From NCBI GenBank assembly GCA_032622095.1, contig CP136064.1, positions 126,965,605 to 127,029,604 of the forward strand: a DNA stretch of 64,000 nt, read 5' to 3'. The translations under genes and the position numbers were made by a program. The stretch is from Siphonodentalium dalli. Its lineage: Eukaryota; Mollusca; Scaphopoda; Gadilida; Siphonodentaliidae. Each line of letters begins with the position of its first letter. Position 1 is the first letter of the stretch. The notes under the pieces were generated by a model that worked only from the letters and a program-made list of their open reading frames with translations, was not told where the DNA came from and searched no databases. Shown piece by piece: positions 9,930-21,330 of the stretch.

Positions 9930-10620
9930 ATGGGCTCAACCATCCTTTCTTCTCCATGGAGGTAACATCTTTGTGCTCTGTCACTCTTGGAGGGTACTTT
10001 GTGCACCAAGGGTGTCAGAGTGCCATCACCCGAGATTGTTCATGTTACGTCTCTTGAGTGATAGGTTGCCTCCCCGGGGAGGGAACATCCTAATGCTCAA
10101 CTGATGCAACTGGTGCGTAAATTTGCACACCAAGAGTGTCAGAGTGGCTCTCCAAAAACTGCAAGGGTGTCTCTCCTGGGAGGTAAAATATGAACTCTCC
10201 TTGGGGGGTTGGCTAAAGTGCATCCCGGAGTGGCTCTCCAAAAACTGCAAGGTTGCCTCTCCGGGAGGTAAAATATGAACCCTCCTTCGGGGGGTGCCTA
10301 AACTACCTCCCGGAGGGGCACTATTTCACCATCTCCCCAAAAGGGGTAGATTATAACCTCTCCATGGGGGGTCGTCTTTGCCCCTCCTGAGTGATTACGT
10401 ATATCTCCCACTGAGTGACAAATTGTGCTTCGACGGATATGAACTTGGGTCACATGAGGGACAAATTGTTCCTCGGCTCCTATCACCCCAATGGAGAAGC
10501 AAGTTAGCCTTTTGGTTAGTAGGTGAAATAGTGCACCTCAAGAGATGCAAATATTGCCCCTCCGAGGAGCAATATTGCCTCCCCATTATTTAGAGTGTTC
10601 CATTTGCACCCCCCGGTTGG
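9930..10620 (+). repeat. GC-richer diverged tandem repeat, about 86-bp unit
   Basis: GAGTGGCTCTCCAAAAACTG and GGGAGGTAAAATATGAAC recur at 10141 and 10227, 86 bp apart. More diverged units with CTCC and GGGGGG pairs extend on both sides (9955-10620). Each unit carries short CCTCCCGG/CCGGGAGG-like palindromes, so the array could form several hairpins. It stands out from its AT-rich surroundings. Several small open frames cross it on both strands, as expected for a tandem array, and none is protein-like. Confidence 0.7.
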
Positions 10621-10639
10621 GCTTTGATTTTTCCCAACT

Positions 10640-11240
10640 GGTCCCTCACAATCGCCTGGATGGTTAGCATATTCTAAATAAATCAGTAGTCTTTTTTGTC
10701 ACTAATCGGGGGTGGGCTAATCCACTGGGTCGACCATTCAGTACAAGAAAATGTGTAGATCTGAGCCTGAAAAATCCTAATATCTAGTGGTCTAACGCCA
10801 TGCAAATTCACCCAGATTTGTTTTTTCTTGACTGACCACTGGGGAGGGACCGGGACACACCGGATCGACCATGCTTCGGCCAGGTGTGAGAAATTTTTGA
10901 AATCTGAACTTGAAATTTGCTAAATCCTAACATCCAGACTGGCATCAAGCTTTCCAATTGTTGTAAATTTTGAGACCTGACACCCCCCCCCCCCCCAAAG
11001 GTTGGAAAATTTCCGACAGTATCTGATAGCCATTTCAGTCCAATTTGTTTACTAATACTAGGAAAATATGCAAATGTTGGTCGAAAAGCTACAAATTCTC
11101 CAGTAATAATTTTTTGGAAAATCAAACTACGAGAACAATTTCAACCTATTGTTGGTGTGAAATTTCCGACAAATGTTATGTCAGGTATATCACATTTCCA
11201 AAAGTTGAACATTTGACCAAAAATGGGGCGCGAGACACCC
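10640..11240. repeat. Two to three diverged copies of a roughly 130-bp sequence
   Basis: GTCGACCATTC, then TGAGCCTGAAAAAT, then AAATCCTAATATC near 10727-10790 is echoed near 10861-10945 by ATCGACCATGC, then TGAACTTGAAATTTG, then AAATCCTAACATC. A further weak echo follows after the poly-C tract at 10982-10997. The copies are old and no ends were identified. Confidence 0.5.
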
Positions 11241-12394
11241 CTGTCGTCAAGTCCCTGTGTCAACCCTTTAGTTTCTTTATCGTATATAATTGGGGACTGA
11301 TTTCTCATTTTAATATATATTTACCATCTGAACGGACATGACGCATTTGAACCACAATACTTGTGTATATTGTAGCGGGGATAATATAGGTCGCTAAAGA
11401 CACGAAATACCTGTACACACTCTGCAAAATCTAAGCATAATCATAACGAGTTTCAGCTGTTTTCTGTGTTTCGCACAGAAGTGAAGCAAACGCTCTTTAT
11501 TCAATACATTAAAATAAACAGACTACATTTTAACACCTTTTGTGCTTCCTAGTTTAATTTTTCAAACCTACCTCCGGGTTTAGATCCTGACAAAAATCCC
11601 AATTCTTGGGATAAATATTCCCTTGTCCCGACCCTTCGATCTGTTGAGGGATTCCAAACCAAAGATTACTTAATATGACTAAATATTCCCTAACTAAAAT
11701 AAGGGACACATTCGGTCTTATATCTGACTGAAAGTACATGCACGACATTATTAGACCCTGGGTCTAAAACAATACATTTTATACCGATTATTGGTTGGAA
11801 AAATTAACGTAATTATAAATTTGAGCTATCATAATCTATTTTCTAAGTCTGAAAATTCCAACCGATTTATAGTCAACACTCGATCGGTCTATGACTTATA
11901 TAATCCAATTGTTGAATATGTTATCAAGATGAGTGAAAGAAAAGCACCAACCCCTTCCAACTGCCGCCGCGTCCTTGATGACAGCAACTGATTATCCTGA
12001 GGCCCGCCCATCTAATATAAATACAAATTTCCAACAATCAATAACGGTAAGTATAACATCGGCCAATAAAGTGAATGCGAATAACAATCTATCTATATTA
12101 TAATATCTGTTTTCTTGCAGTTGGCTCACCATACATTACCAGTCTATGTGATGAATTCTACCCGTAAAACAGTTTGCGATTACAAAACGTGTAACAGTAA
12201 ATAATTGTTTATTCTTACACCATGTGTACATGGGTTTAAAGAATTACATATCAGAAAAACACAAATAATCAACAAGATCACAGTGTGGACATGACACGTG
12301 TTCAAATGTATATAAATGATGGATGTGACAAATCGATATATATATAATAATATATGTATACCATAACATTATATTGTCGACGTTCAGTCTGTGG
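11241..12394. other. No recognised gene; LINE 3' UTR probably begins in the right part
   Basis: No protein-like frame was found. The part nearest 12394 lies immediately downstream of the LINE reading frame on the minus strand and may be its 3' untranslated tail, but no poly-A boundary is obvious. Confidence 0.4.
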
Positions 12395-13181
12395 TCATTG
12401 AAAACTGAGGAGAACGGCTAGTTTTCGGTTGACAACACTGATAAACATGCAGAGCCTCTTCATGAAACTGGGCTTACTATTGGACAAAAGGATGCGGAAT
12501 TTAGCTTCATTGGGAAAGTTATAATATGCACGCGGTATGTATCGTTTTTTTTCATCTACAAAAGCATCACAACTAAGAAGCGTGTGGTATTCATCACCGA
12601 TTACGTTACGGGTACAAATTTCACATGTACGTTGAATATACGGGATTTTGTTCCAACGACCGCGTTCTACCGCGAGTACATGATTTGCTGTTCTGAATCT
12701 CGCGAGAATCTGCACATCTTTAAGGCTCCGATTATGTATGTATTTTTCGATTCCAAAGTTTACTTTGATTGCCTTATACGTCAACCCCTTAGTAGAGGCC
12801 TCCATTGATGAGGCCCATTCTTGCTTAAATTGATCTTGCATGCGGGATTTTACTGCCTTAATAATTATATCGTCTTCTATGTGGTGTTGGCATAACCATG
12901 CATATGACATTCCACATTTGTCAAGCATGTTTTGAATATACCTTATCCATGGTAGTTTGTAAGTTTCGTCCTCTGAAAGCTGATAACAAAGTTTATAAAT
13001 TTGAGAGGTTAGTTTATTTCCAGAGGCATTTATTAGTTTGGTCCAGAAGTTCAATATTATAATTTTAATGTTCATGTGGAGAGGAAATCTACCTAGTTCT
13101 CCATAGACCATACCCGTACCCGTACCAGTTTGAAATCGCAAACTCGCTAGTGTCTTGATTGAGTTAAACAACCAGTTTTGT
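12395..13181 (-). pseudogene. 3' fragment of a non-LTR retrotransposon ORF2
   Basis: The 280-codon frame ends at 12395. Its first 18 or so residues are translated from a neighbouring repeat, so the LINE part starts near 13181. Visible features are an ELGRFPLHMNI motif (residues 47-57) typical of the region after reverse transcriptase in CR1/Jockey-like LINEs, then a zinc-knuckle pattern CEIC...GDEYHTLLSC near residues 205-225. There is no reverse transcriptase or endonuclease, so this is a 5'-truncated, inactive copy. It is a different copy from the LINE at 33-44 kb. At its right edge the LINE abuts the monomer array of the duplicated block; the same array continues further left in copy B (44780-44815), so the LINE probably landed in, or replaced part of, that array. 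Confidence 0.85.
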
Positions 13182-13700
13182 CCTTGTCCAATTTGTTTTA
13201 CCTGAGTTACAGCCCTTAGTTTATCTCTTTTGAGCAATTTTGGGGAAATTTATGTCTGATGCACGATAACTTGAACAAACTTCAACTGATTCCATTCGTA
13301 TTGGGTGTATGCATCTTTTACAACAATATCCTGAACGAGTTCGAAAACCAAATTTGTCCGACATTTTTTACCTGCGTTATGGCCCCTAGATTGTCTATTT
13401 TAGCAATTTTATGACTGTTAGCACGGAAATTTCAACTGTATCCATTCATATTGAGTGTATGGATCTTTCACAGCAATATCATGATTGAGTTCGAAAACCA
13501 GGTTTGTCCGATTATTTTTACGGCCCTAGTTTGTTTATTGTCAGCAAGTTTATGACCATTTGCGTGATAACTTGAAGAAACTTTCAACTGATTCCATTCA
13601 TATTGGGTATATGGACCTTTCACAACTATAATCAATATCTCGGTTGATTTCAAAAACCGGGTTTGTCCAATTTTTTTACCTGAGTTATGGCCCTTAATTC
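13182..13700 (+). repeat. Array of monomers of about 150 bp with the TATGGCCCT motif
   Basis: Three monomers carry GATAACTTGAA(C/G)AAACTT, CAACTGATTCCATTCATATTGGGT, ATGGACCTTTCACAAC and GAGTTCGAAAACCA, then TTTACCTGAGTTATGGCCC. The spacing between equivalent points is about 145-155 bp (13266, 13421, 13566). The array resembles the monomers of the hairpin-capped families but has no cap here. Confidence 0.75.
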
Positions 13701-13974
13701 TGAGTTATGATTCTGAAGGGGAAAAAATACCCGGATTAGAGCCATCTTTGATGAGCAACCCTAGTTTTGTCATCCTTGGGTGGGAGTATTTATACATGTA
13801 CTTAATGGTATGCCTGGAATCTCGCTGATTTTGTTTGTTATTATCACAGGTTGAAAAACTTTTTCTCAGAGTTGTTAGTTGAAAAGTTGCAAAAATAAAC
13901 AAATTACTGTTTTATCACGGCTGCCTGGATATCTTCATCACACATCATCCTGCCTAACTGGGAATTATATCATA

Positions 13975-14589
13975 CTAGCTGGTGGACCCGACTTCGTCCG
14001 GGCTGTTTCCCCTCTACTTTCTGGCGAAATGCGCGATTTGACCTTGAATTGATCATTTTGAAGGTCAAGGTCAGGTCGGGGTCACGATTCGACCCATCCA
14101 AAACACTCCTCGGACAAAAGTAACCGTAGGTACCAAATTTTGTCAAAATACCGTCAAAATTCGCGATTTGATCTTGAATTGAGCATTTTGAAGGTCAGGT
14201 CGGTGTCATGATTTGACCCGTCCAAAACACTCCTCAAACAAAAGTATCCCTAGGTCTCAAATTCATCAAAAATTTTCCGTTTTACCCAATTTGACCTTGA
14301 ATTGAACTTTGAAGGTCAAGATCAGGTCGGGGTCACGATTTGACCCATTCAAAAGACTCCCCGGACAAAGGTACCTATAGGTATCAAATTTCGTCTAAAT
14401 CCGTCCCGATTTGACCTTGAATTGACATTTTTGAAGGTCAAGGTCAGGTTAGGGTCACGATTTGACCCATCCAAAATATTCCCCGGACAAAAGTAACCCT
14501 AGGTATCAAATTTCGTCAAAATCCGTCAGGCAGTTTTCCCGGCCATAGCTAACAAACAAACAGACAGAAGTCCCAAAATATATATTAGA
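13975..14589 (-). mobile_element. Non-autonomous Helitron-like element, copy A
   Basis: On the minus strand the element begins TCTAATATATATTTTGGGAC. It ends with the hairpin CCCGGACGAAGTCGGG followed by a short spacer and CTAG. It sits between A and T with no target duplication. A 5' TC, a 3' hairpin upstream of CTRR and A/T insertion are the defining Helitron traits (established knowledge). The interior is four diverged copies of a unit of about 115 bp containing TTTGACCTTGAATTGA, GAAGGTCAAGGTCAGGTCGG and GGTCACGATTTGACCC. No Rep/helicase is present. Confidence 0.65.
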
Positions 14590-15240
14590 TCTTGTATCTT
14601 TTCACATATAAACATGAAGTCAGTGATTTTTTCTTCTCAATGTAATAGATACAGAAACATTTTTTGGGTTGGTGCAGAAATATACCACTTATATATATAG
14701 GCATTTCTTTGACACAAGGAATCTAATGCTGTGGACTAGAGTTGTCGAAGAGCACAACAATTGGTAACACATTTATTGACGCTGACATCAACCACATGTA
14801 TATTAAGAATTTAAGAGGATATCTCGTGATTTGAGTGCGCAAAAACAATTATCTCATTGAGGAAAGTAGACAAATGTTTATTTTCCTGAGTGAAAATGTT
14901 TGGTATCAAAAACAGTAAAGTTTAATCATTTGTTTTTGTTTTTATTTATTTGTTCAACAGTAATTATTTAAATAGAGATTAATGTGAAGGCACATACATG
15001 AAGGCAACATGATGGATCTTTGAAATTGTGTTGTACATCTATTTGATTTCCTAACTCTCTACACAAGCACTATACTCTATAGGATATCTCATTTTTATAC
15101 TCGTAATGGTCCGCTTCATAAGTTATTTGCAACAGTTAATTTACTGGACTGGATTGAATTTCTGAATCAAAGAGTGTCCACAATATAAACATGCTTCTTT
15201 AATGACCCAAGACTTTGTGGTGATCTATAATTCACTCATG
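14590..15240. other. Non-coding remainder of duplicated block A
   Basis: AT-rich DNA with no protein-like frame. It contains the empty target site near 14692-14702 (CTTATATATATAGGCATTTC) that is filled by a 1.51-kb element in copy B. Confidence 0.7.
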
Positions 15241-16880
15241 TTATTCTTACAACAACTTCTTCTCAAATTTCATTGTGCCGAATGGGTTCATATTTGGTAC
15301 AAAGGGTCTTTGGGGGACTGTTATTCAGATTTGTTCAGATGAGGTCACTGGGTCGAATGTGGGTGGAGCCAGTGACATAACTAAAAAAACAAAAATGTTA
15401 AATTTAGAATTTTTGGAATTTTCACCTTACTCAGTTTAACAAACAAAAAATAAGCATGTTATAAAATTTGAAAAAAAGTGACACCATTATAACATCTGCA
15501 GAGTTATGAAACTTGAATCTTTAATCTTCTGAAATTACAGAAATATTCCATTACCCATCCCCCTCCCACATGGCTCAGACCTACCCCCACCCAGCAGTGG
15601 CCTACACCAACCAACATCCCTTCCAACGGATATCATTTCCAGCTTCCAACATTAATACCTGTTCTATTAAAGTTGCAGATATCTCTTTGTGGATAGACAG
15701 AGAGAAACACAGGTCATTAATCTAGATTAGAAAAAAATGTCGCTGACAGCTTGTATAAACATACTGCTAGCAATTTAAACAAACTGCCTGAATTTAGTGT
15801 GTCTGACATTTGCATGTCAGAGAATCATTAATAAGAGGCACAATCTATCATGTATTGTTCAACAGGGCAAATAGGATGTCTGTCATTTGCAGAATGAGGT
15901 CCCCAGATGGTGAATTTAGTGATGCTATCCCACACAGCAGGCTATCATCACCAAATTCACCCTCTGTAGATTGCAGAAGATAAAATTCATAATTAAGATG
16001 TCCAATGGATGAACATAAACTTCAACTGGGGAACTTCAATCTTATCTTAGGTCTGCCATGGCAGTTGAGGGCTTAGCAGAATGAGGTCCCCAAAGGGTGA
16101 ATTAAGTGATGCTAGCCCACTGTGCAGCATAGCGTCACTAAAGTCACCCTCTGGGGGGACCTCATTCCGTAGATGACAGACACACTATCACACTATTTCA
16201 AGGCTTGATTGTATAATACATTGTGTTGCTTGAGGCCATGCAGATACAATGTAGGAATAGGCACACTATTTGCAGGCTTGCTCCTTTGGTGATTGTGGTT
16301 CAGATTTGTTCAATCAGGGTCACCAGGTCAAGTGGGTGCAAGGCCAGCCACATTACTCTTTCTCTACATAGTAATTCATGATGTGTCTTCTATGCAAGAA
16401 TCGAACGGCCTATTTTGCTTATATTTGGTATGAAATTACCTTGGGTGACAGATTTGTGAAAATGGGATCACAAAGTCAAATAAGGGCAGAGCCAGAGACT
16501 TAACTATTTCACTACATAGTAATTCTTAAAATATGTTTGCAAGAACTAGTTGGCTTAATTAGCATGGAATGTTCTTCCTTGACTGCAATTCAGATTTTTT
16601 TTTTAATGGGGTCACTTGGTCAAATAGGGGCCAAACGAAGGACAGTTTCACTCTTAATATGCTTCCTTCACAAGGACCATCAGGTCTATTTTACTTATAT
16701 TTATCATATGTATGAAGGGTTCTTTGGTGTCTGGGATTCAAATTTATTTAGATGGGGTCACCAGGTTAAATAGGGTGGGACCAGGGACGTAACAGTATTA
16801 AATTTATCTTACATATAGTATGGAGGATCCTTTAGTGACTGAGATTCAGATTTGTTAACATGAGGTCAACCTGTTAAGGA
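15241..16880 (+). repeat. Hairpin family 1 body without its cap, composite copy
   Basis: Monomers with GGTTCATATTTGGT, CAGATTTGTTC and GGGTGGAGCCAGTGACATAAC start at the edge of the duplicated block. A pyrimidine-rich segment (15545-15660) and a palindromic MITE (15787-16203) follow. Diverged monomers then continue to about 16880, including TTTTGCTTATATTTGGTATG and GTCACCAGGTTAAATAGG. The order mirrors 2400-3840. The AGCTC hairpin is missing. Confidence 0.65.
15787..16203. mobile_element. Second copy of the palindromic GAATGAGGTCCCC MITE
   Basis: The ends CCTGAATTTAGTGTGTC and CACTATTTCAAGG are decayed inverted repeats. Two internal hairpins use GCAGAATGAGGTCCCCA and GGTGAATTTAGTGATGCTA with their complements. 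The architecture matches 2872-3301 and the same repeat DNA lies on both sides. Confidence 0.65.
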
Positions 16881-17264
16881 ATGACAGGCTATGGGGAGTT
16901 AACACTTTTGTGTCTAATAAAATCATTGAAATACCAAATTCATAAAAAACATCTACCTTGGAACCACCTGGCTGATTAATCTGACATACATGTATTGTGT
17001 CTTGGGTCCATGGATAATTGGGCTTCAAACATGTCTAAATGGTTTTGGAAAAAGGCACTGGTGAGATTGGAAATTTCCAACAATTGAGAAAGTTTGAGGT
17101 GTCAGTTTTGAAATTCCAACCTACGACTTGGGAGTCTGTAGCCCGGTCAAAGGGGACTTGTTGAGCTGGAGGAGCGGGTGATCAGTAGTGTACAGTTGGT
17201 AATTTCAAGGTGGATTTTCACCAATCTACATATGTGAAGTCTCTCTAGCCACATATCCTGTTTA
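16881..17264. other. No recognised gene
   Basis: Mixed-composition DNA with the short palindrome TTGGAAATTTCCAACAA near 17080. A similar TTGGAAATTTCCAAC occurs near 21552. No coding sequence was seen. Confidence 0.4.
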
Positions 17265-17385
17265 GAGCTATTTCTTTTAAAGTGATTATGAAAAGTTCTG
17301 ACTGTTGTAGTCTCCAGCGTCCCAGTCTTATCAGTCTTTGCAGTCTGGTGAGCGACCCCACAGTCATTGACTGTCTTGTTATGTT
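17265..17385 (+). repeat. Interspersed 110-bp module, copy 2
   Basis: This is the counterpart of 4277-4395, sharing CCCAGTCTTATCAGTC and GTGAGCGACCCCACAGTC. Here it joins directly to the 0.57-kb duplicated block. Confidence 0.75.
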
Positions 17386-17387
17386 TT

Positions 17388-17962
17388 ATCCTACTATTTT
17401 AACATTTAAATTTGAGTATGAACTACCTGTAGAATTTAGTTCCTGATAACATTCACTTAATTCAAATAAATCTTCTGAGGAATGTCAGTGTTATACATTT
17501 TATATGTCTTCCAACACATGTACACATGTGGTGCACATATTAAATGTCAACACATGAATCTCATATCAGGTTTGCTCAAATTGGGTTGGTTATTCAAGAA
17601 GGGGAAGTCCTTGCAGATTTAATACTCTGCCTTCAAATTAATTGAATCAAGAATATGTATGTATGTCACTGTGAACACTTTAATTTCTAAGCTGAGTGTA
17701 TGATTGTAACTATTTATTTTGAAGTAAATTTGACAAGTACTGACTGTTGTAGTCTTCATAGTGCCAGTCTTCTCAGTTTTCATATTGAATTGTAAATTGG
17801 GCAATGTTGTCAGGCACTTATTTGATAAGTGTTCTGAATAAATATTTATGCATGCCATTACACAATAAAAATTCATGTTATTTTATTATGTGGCTGAAAC
17901 TGGCTCCATATTTAGTAGTCGGATCGGCCTGCAGCCCATTTATGCACTAAGTGCATACATAG
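17388..17962 (+). repeat. Segmental duplication, copy 1 of 2 (0.57 kb)
   Basis: The block runs from TATGTTTTATCCTACTATTT to GTGCATACATAGAGGAT and is near-identical to 55002-55578. The second copy lacks about 13 bp (the segment around ATTCAAGAAGGGG near 17592) and has a handful of substitutions. The orientation is direct. It lies to the right of copy A, just as its partner lies to the right of copy B. The two duplications could therefore be remnants of one larger event. Confidence 0.9.
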
Positions 17963-18814
17963 AGGATCTCTAATGAGTCGCAATTTTATATGAAATTTAT
18001 TAACCGAGCTAAAACTCGACTCAAATAAAAAATTTGTGGACAAGGTTCATAAATTTTGTAAATAAATTGGATGAATTCGAGATCCATTCTATCACATAAT
18101 CGCATTTTAGCAAGGAAAACGATCTCGAAATGCCTGGGGTTAAATTTGTTTTTTTTATTTCTTTACCACAACCAAAGAAACCTTCAAGAAAAAATATAGT
18201 TCCATTTTGAATGCGTCTTTTCTTGCTGACAAAATTGTTCAACCACCATTATCACCAATGTTTATCTCACAGTCAACACTAAATAACACAACACAAATTG
18301 AATATCATAATTATATTATAATTAACATTATAATAAAGTTCTGGCATTGATATCGACATCATTGAACGGAGCTCTTATGTCACTGCGCATGGGAATTATA
18401 CATGTGTGTCTTACTAAAAAATATGAGATCGGATTTAGGGGCTACTGTGTGATAAATTTTGATCTTAGACACACTCTTTCTCTGGGAGCCTTTATTCAAC
18501 CGCAGCCTCTTTGTGCACTTTTAGCACAATTTGTTCATTTAATCATTTTGATTTAAAAAAAATTTTTATTTAAAAGTTGAAAAAAATATTGAATTTATAA
18601 TTATTTTTTATGTTGAAGTCAAAACACATTTTTGTTTTTAATTAAGTTTATTTTTTTTTTTAAATCAAAATTTCGATAAAATAACGGCATTACAACATCC
18701 GATGGGGTACCCCCGGGTTACCACAACAGATCTGGTTGAATCGATCATAGGGGTCTGGGAGAAAAGTCATTAACAGCCAGAGAGATCCTACTCTTTTTAT
18801 ATATATATATATTA
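17963..18814. other. Very AT-rich DNA, no gene recognised
   Basis: Long A/T runs (18545-18670) and a (TA)n stretch immediately left of the Helitron end at 18815. No protein-like frame was found. Confidence 0.5.
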
Positions 18815-19534
18815 CTAGAAGGTGACCCGACTTCGTCCGGGCTTTGTCCTTGAATTGTCCATTTTGAAGGTCAAGTGGGGTCACGATTTGACCAGTCCAA
18901 AACACTGCCCGGACAAAAGTACCCGACAAACGTGCCCGTCGAAATCCATCCGGTTTTACCCGATTTGACATTGAATTGATCATTTTGAAAGTCACGGTCA
19001 GGTCGGGGTCACGATTTGACCCATCCAAAACACTCAGTGGACAAAAGTAACCCTATGTATAAAATTTCGTCGAAATCCCATCAAAATTGGCGATTTGACC
19101 TTGAATTGACCCGATTTCAAGGTCACGTCACACGGGCAAATGAATATGCTTATGAGACTCCCCATAGGAAAGTACCCCCACATACCAAGTTTCATCGAAA
19201 TCCCGTGATATTCGGGCGTTTGACCTTGAAATGACCCGATGTCAAGGTCACGTCGCACGGGCAAATTAATAGGCCTATGCCACTCCCCGGCCGAAAGTTC
19301 CACCACATACCAAGTTTCATCGAAATCCCTTGATATTCGGGCTTTTGACCTTGAAATTACCCGATTTCAAGGTCAAGGTCACGTCGCACAGGAAAATTAA
19401 TAGGCCTATGCCAGTCCCCGGCCGAAAATACCCCCACATACCAAGTTGCATCGAAATCGGCTCGGCCGTTTTCGAGTCCATCGCGAACACACACAGACAC
19501 ACACACAGACAGATCTTCCAAAATATATAATAGA
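18815..19534 (-). mobile_element. Non-autonomous Helitron-like element 1 of a tandem pair
   Basis: The minus-strand 3' end is CCCGGACGAAGTCGGG, then TCACCTTCTAG. The minus-strand 5' end is TCTATTATATATTTTGGAAG. The interior carries units with TTGACCTTGAAATGACCCGA, CAAGGTCACGTCGCAC and CATACCAAGTTTCATCGAAA, plus an (AC)n/AGACAG tract near 19490. It belongs to a subfamily different from the 13.9-kb copy but has the same terminal hairpin. It abuts element 2 with no intervening base. Confidence 0.65.
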
Positions 19535-19725
19535 CTAGAAGGTGACCCGACTTCGTCCGGGCTTTGACCTTGAATTGACCATTTTGAAGGTCAAGGTCAG
19601 GTGGGGTCAAACACCAACACCCCAAAAATGGTGGAAATCGGCCCAGCGGATACCGGGAAATCGGCCCAGCGGATACCGAGATACCCTATGCATCAAATTT
19701 CGTCCGTCAAAATCCGCCAGTTTAA

Positions 19726-20194
19726 AGGTACTCAACCCGATAAAACTCCTCTCAATTACTATTTCAATGGCTTCGGGGGTCAAAAATATTTGATTCGAGT
19801 CGAGGAAGTCACCCATCAAAGCTCAGATTTGTTAGATATCGATTTTAGAAATCTATTATTTTTCATTATCGGGAATACTATCTGGCCCAGAACTCAGTCA
19901 AAATTGCATTAAAATTACCACTTGATTTTAGAGTTATCCATCCTTGTCTGTTTGAATAGATTTGGAGAACACATCCAGAGCAGATTACGGCAGTTAGCAG
20001 TACTCATCTCGAGTTTATAACAAATTTCAAAAATCAATATCTAATAACTCTGAGCTTTGTTTGATGGGTTCCTCGACTCGAATCAAATATTTTTTACCCC
20101 CAAAGCCAAAGAAATAGTAATACAGGACCCTCCGATCGGATTGTTGTTGTTGGAATCTGTTGAGATGGGGACCCTCTTTACGGGTTGAGTACCT
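19726..20194. mobile_element. TTAA-flanked MITE, 469 bp, nested in a Helitron monomer
   Basis: The ends AGGTACTCAACCCG and CGGGTTGAGTACCT are flanked by TTAA on both sides (19722-19725, 20195-20198). Subterminal phrases GCTTCGGGGGTCAAAAATAT and TTGATTCGAGTCGAGGAA repeat in inverted form near 20060-20115. Taking out the element and one TTAA leaves AATCCGCCAG joined to TTTAACCCGATTTGA. That matches the uninterrupted Helitron monomer pattern near 18950, so the MITE is younger than the Helitron. It is the same family as 615-1058. Confidence 0.85.
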
Positions 20195-20597
20195 TTAACC
20201 CGATTTGATTTCCACTCAAGTATATAAACGCGCCTCATATACACACGCTCATTAATTATCAAGTTTCAACGTAAAGATAAATTACCATCGGTGCCCGAGA
20301 TATCGCCAAGACGTCTGAAACAGTCAAATGCATCGGCCGGTTAAGCGTTAACGTGATCTAACGTTATGACCTCTAACAACGTCATAGAAGTTACGCTTTG
20401 TTTTTATCCTGATGGAAGATAGTACCACTTCTTCTTGATAATTGAGGCAGATAACTAAAACGGATACGTACGCATTATATATCGTTGGAAAGAGGAAACA
20501 CGAAAGATTCTCACAGTGTCATTATTATGACTGGCATTTTATTATTCGCGCTGTTTCGAATCAATTTGTAAGCACCGAACTCAAATGAAAGTCCCGT

Positions 20598-21120
20598 AAC
20601 ACACAGGGGGGGGGGGGGGGGGTCGGAAAAAAAATTCAGGCACGTATGGCATTTTTTCCCTTTCGATAATTTGTTGTACCCACCCACCCCCCACCGCCAA
20701 ATTATTTTCCGTTTACAGCAGTTTTTTCCGACCATTTTTTGACACCCACCCCCCCCTTTTAACACTAAAACAGAGATTTGCGGGGGGGGGGGGGAATTCA
20801 CTGTAAACAGCTGTATATGAATTTCTGTGCATACTATTTATCATGGATGTTAACAAGGACATGTAAATAGGAATGAGTCATTTTGAGGTCATTCGGCCAA
20901 AAAAACATGGCTGCCAGCGGCCATCTTGGATTTCAAAATTTGCAACAAAATACAACACGATAACTGCCTGCAGTCAGTTTACCAGTTAGAATTACATTCA
21001 AAGTGGTTTTGAAGCCCAACTCATTGCCAAAACACTAAAAAAACAAGCAGAATTTTTTTTTTTAGTTGCGGAAAAATTGCTTGTTGGTGGCTTTGACCCC
21101 CCCCCCCCCCCCCCCCTGTA
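20598..21120. repeat. Homopolymer-rich stretch with poly-G and poly-C runs
   Basis: Poly-G runs occur at about 20606-20622 and 20780-20792, and a poly-C run at about 21098-21116. C-rich CACCCACCCCC stretches lie between them. The G-runs could form G-quadruplexes (inference). The frames that cross them are proline- or glycine-rich artefacts. Confidence 0.7.
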
Positions 21121-21330
21121 ACACAGCGTAAAAACAGATTTGACCTCGGCCCGTGAAAAGTTTACCTCGGATCTGAAAATTAATATGCCTATGCCACTTC
21201 CCGACCGATAGTACCCTCACATACGAAGTTTCATCGAAATCGGGTCGGCCGTTTTCGAGTTCATCGCGAACACACACACACACAGACAGATACACCACAC
21301 ACAGACAGATCTTCCAAAATATATAATAGA

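Larger units (their letters stand above)
13182..15240 (+). repeat. Segmental duplication, copy A (2.06 kb, uninterrupted)
   Basis: This block is near-identical by eye to 44816-50380, except that copy B carries two insertions (45296-47335 and 48324-49833) and a loss of about 50 bp within its Helitron. Identity begins at CCAATTTGTTTTACCTGAG. It ends at AATTCACTCATGTTA, after which the flanks diverge. The lengths reconcile: 2.06 kb plus 2.04 kb plus 1.51 kb minus the small deletion gives copy B. The orientation is direct and the spacing about 31.6 kb. Confidence 0.9.
19535..21330 (-). mobile_element. Non-autonomous Helitron-like element 2, with a nested MITE
   Basis: The terminal hairpin and CTAG are at 19535-19562 and the other end (AAAATATATAATAGA followed by T) is at 21330. 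The first part contains Helitron monomers. A TTAA MITE (19726-20194) interrupts one monomer. From about 20230 to 21120 there is unrelated DNA with poly-G and poly-C tracts. Helitron-type sequence resumes near 21170, ending in CACACACACAGACAG. The central DNA may have been captured or inserted later. Confidence 0.55.

Noticed and set aside
12395-13237. 280-codon frame as an intact gene
   Set aside because: The first residues come from a neighbouring repeat and the rest is only the LINE C-terminus without a catalytic domain.
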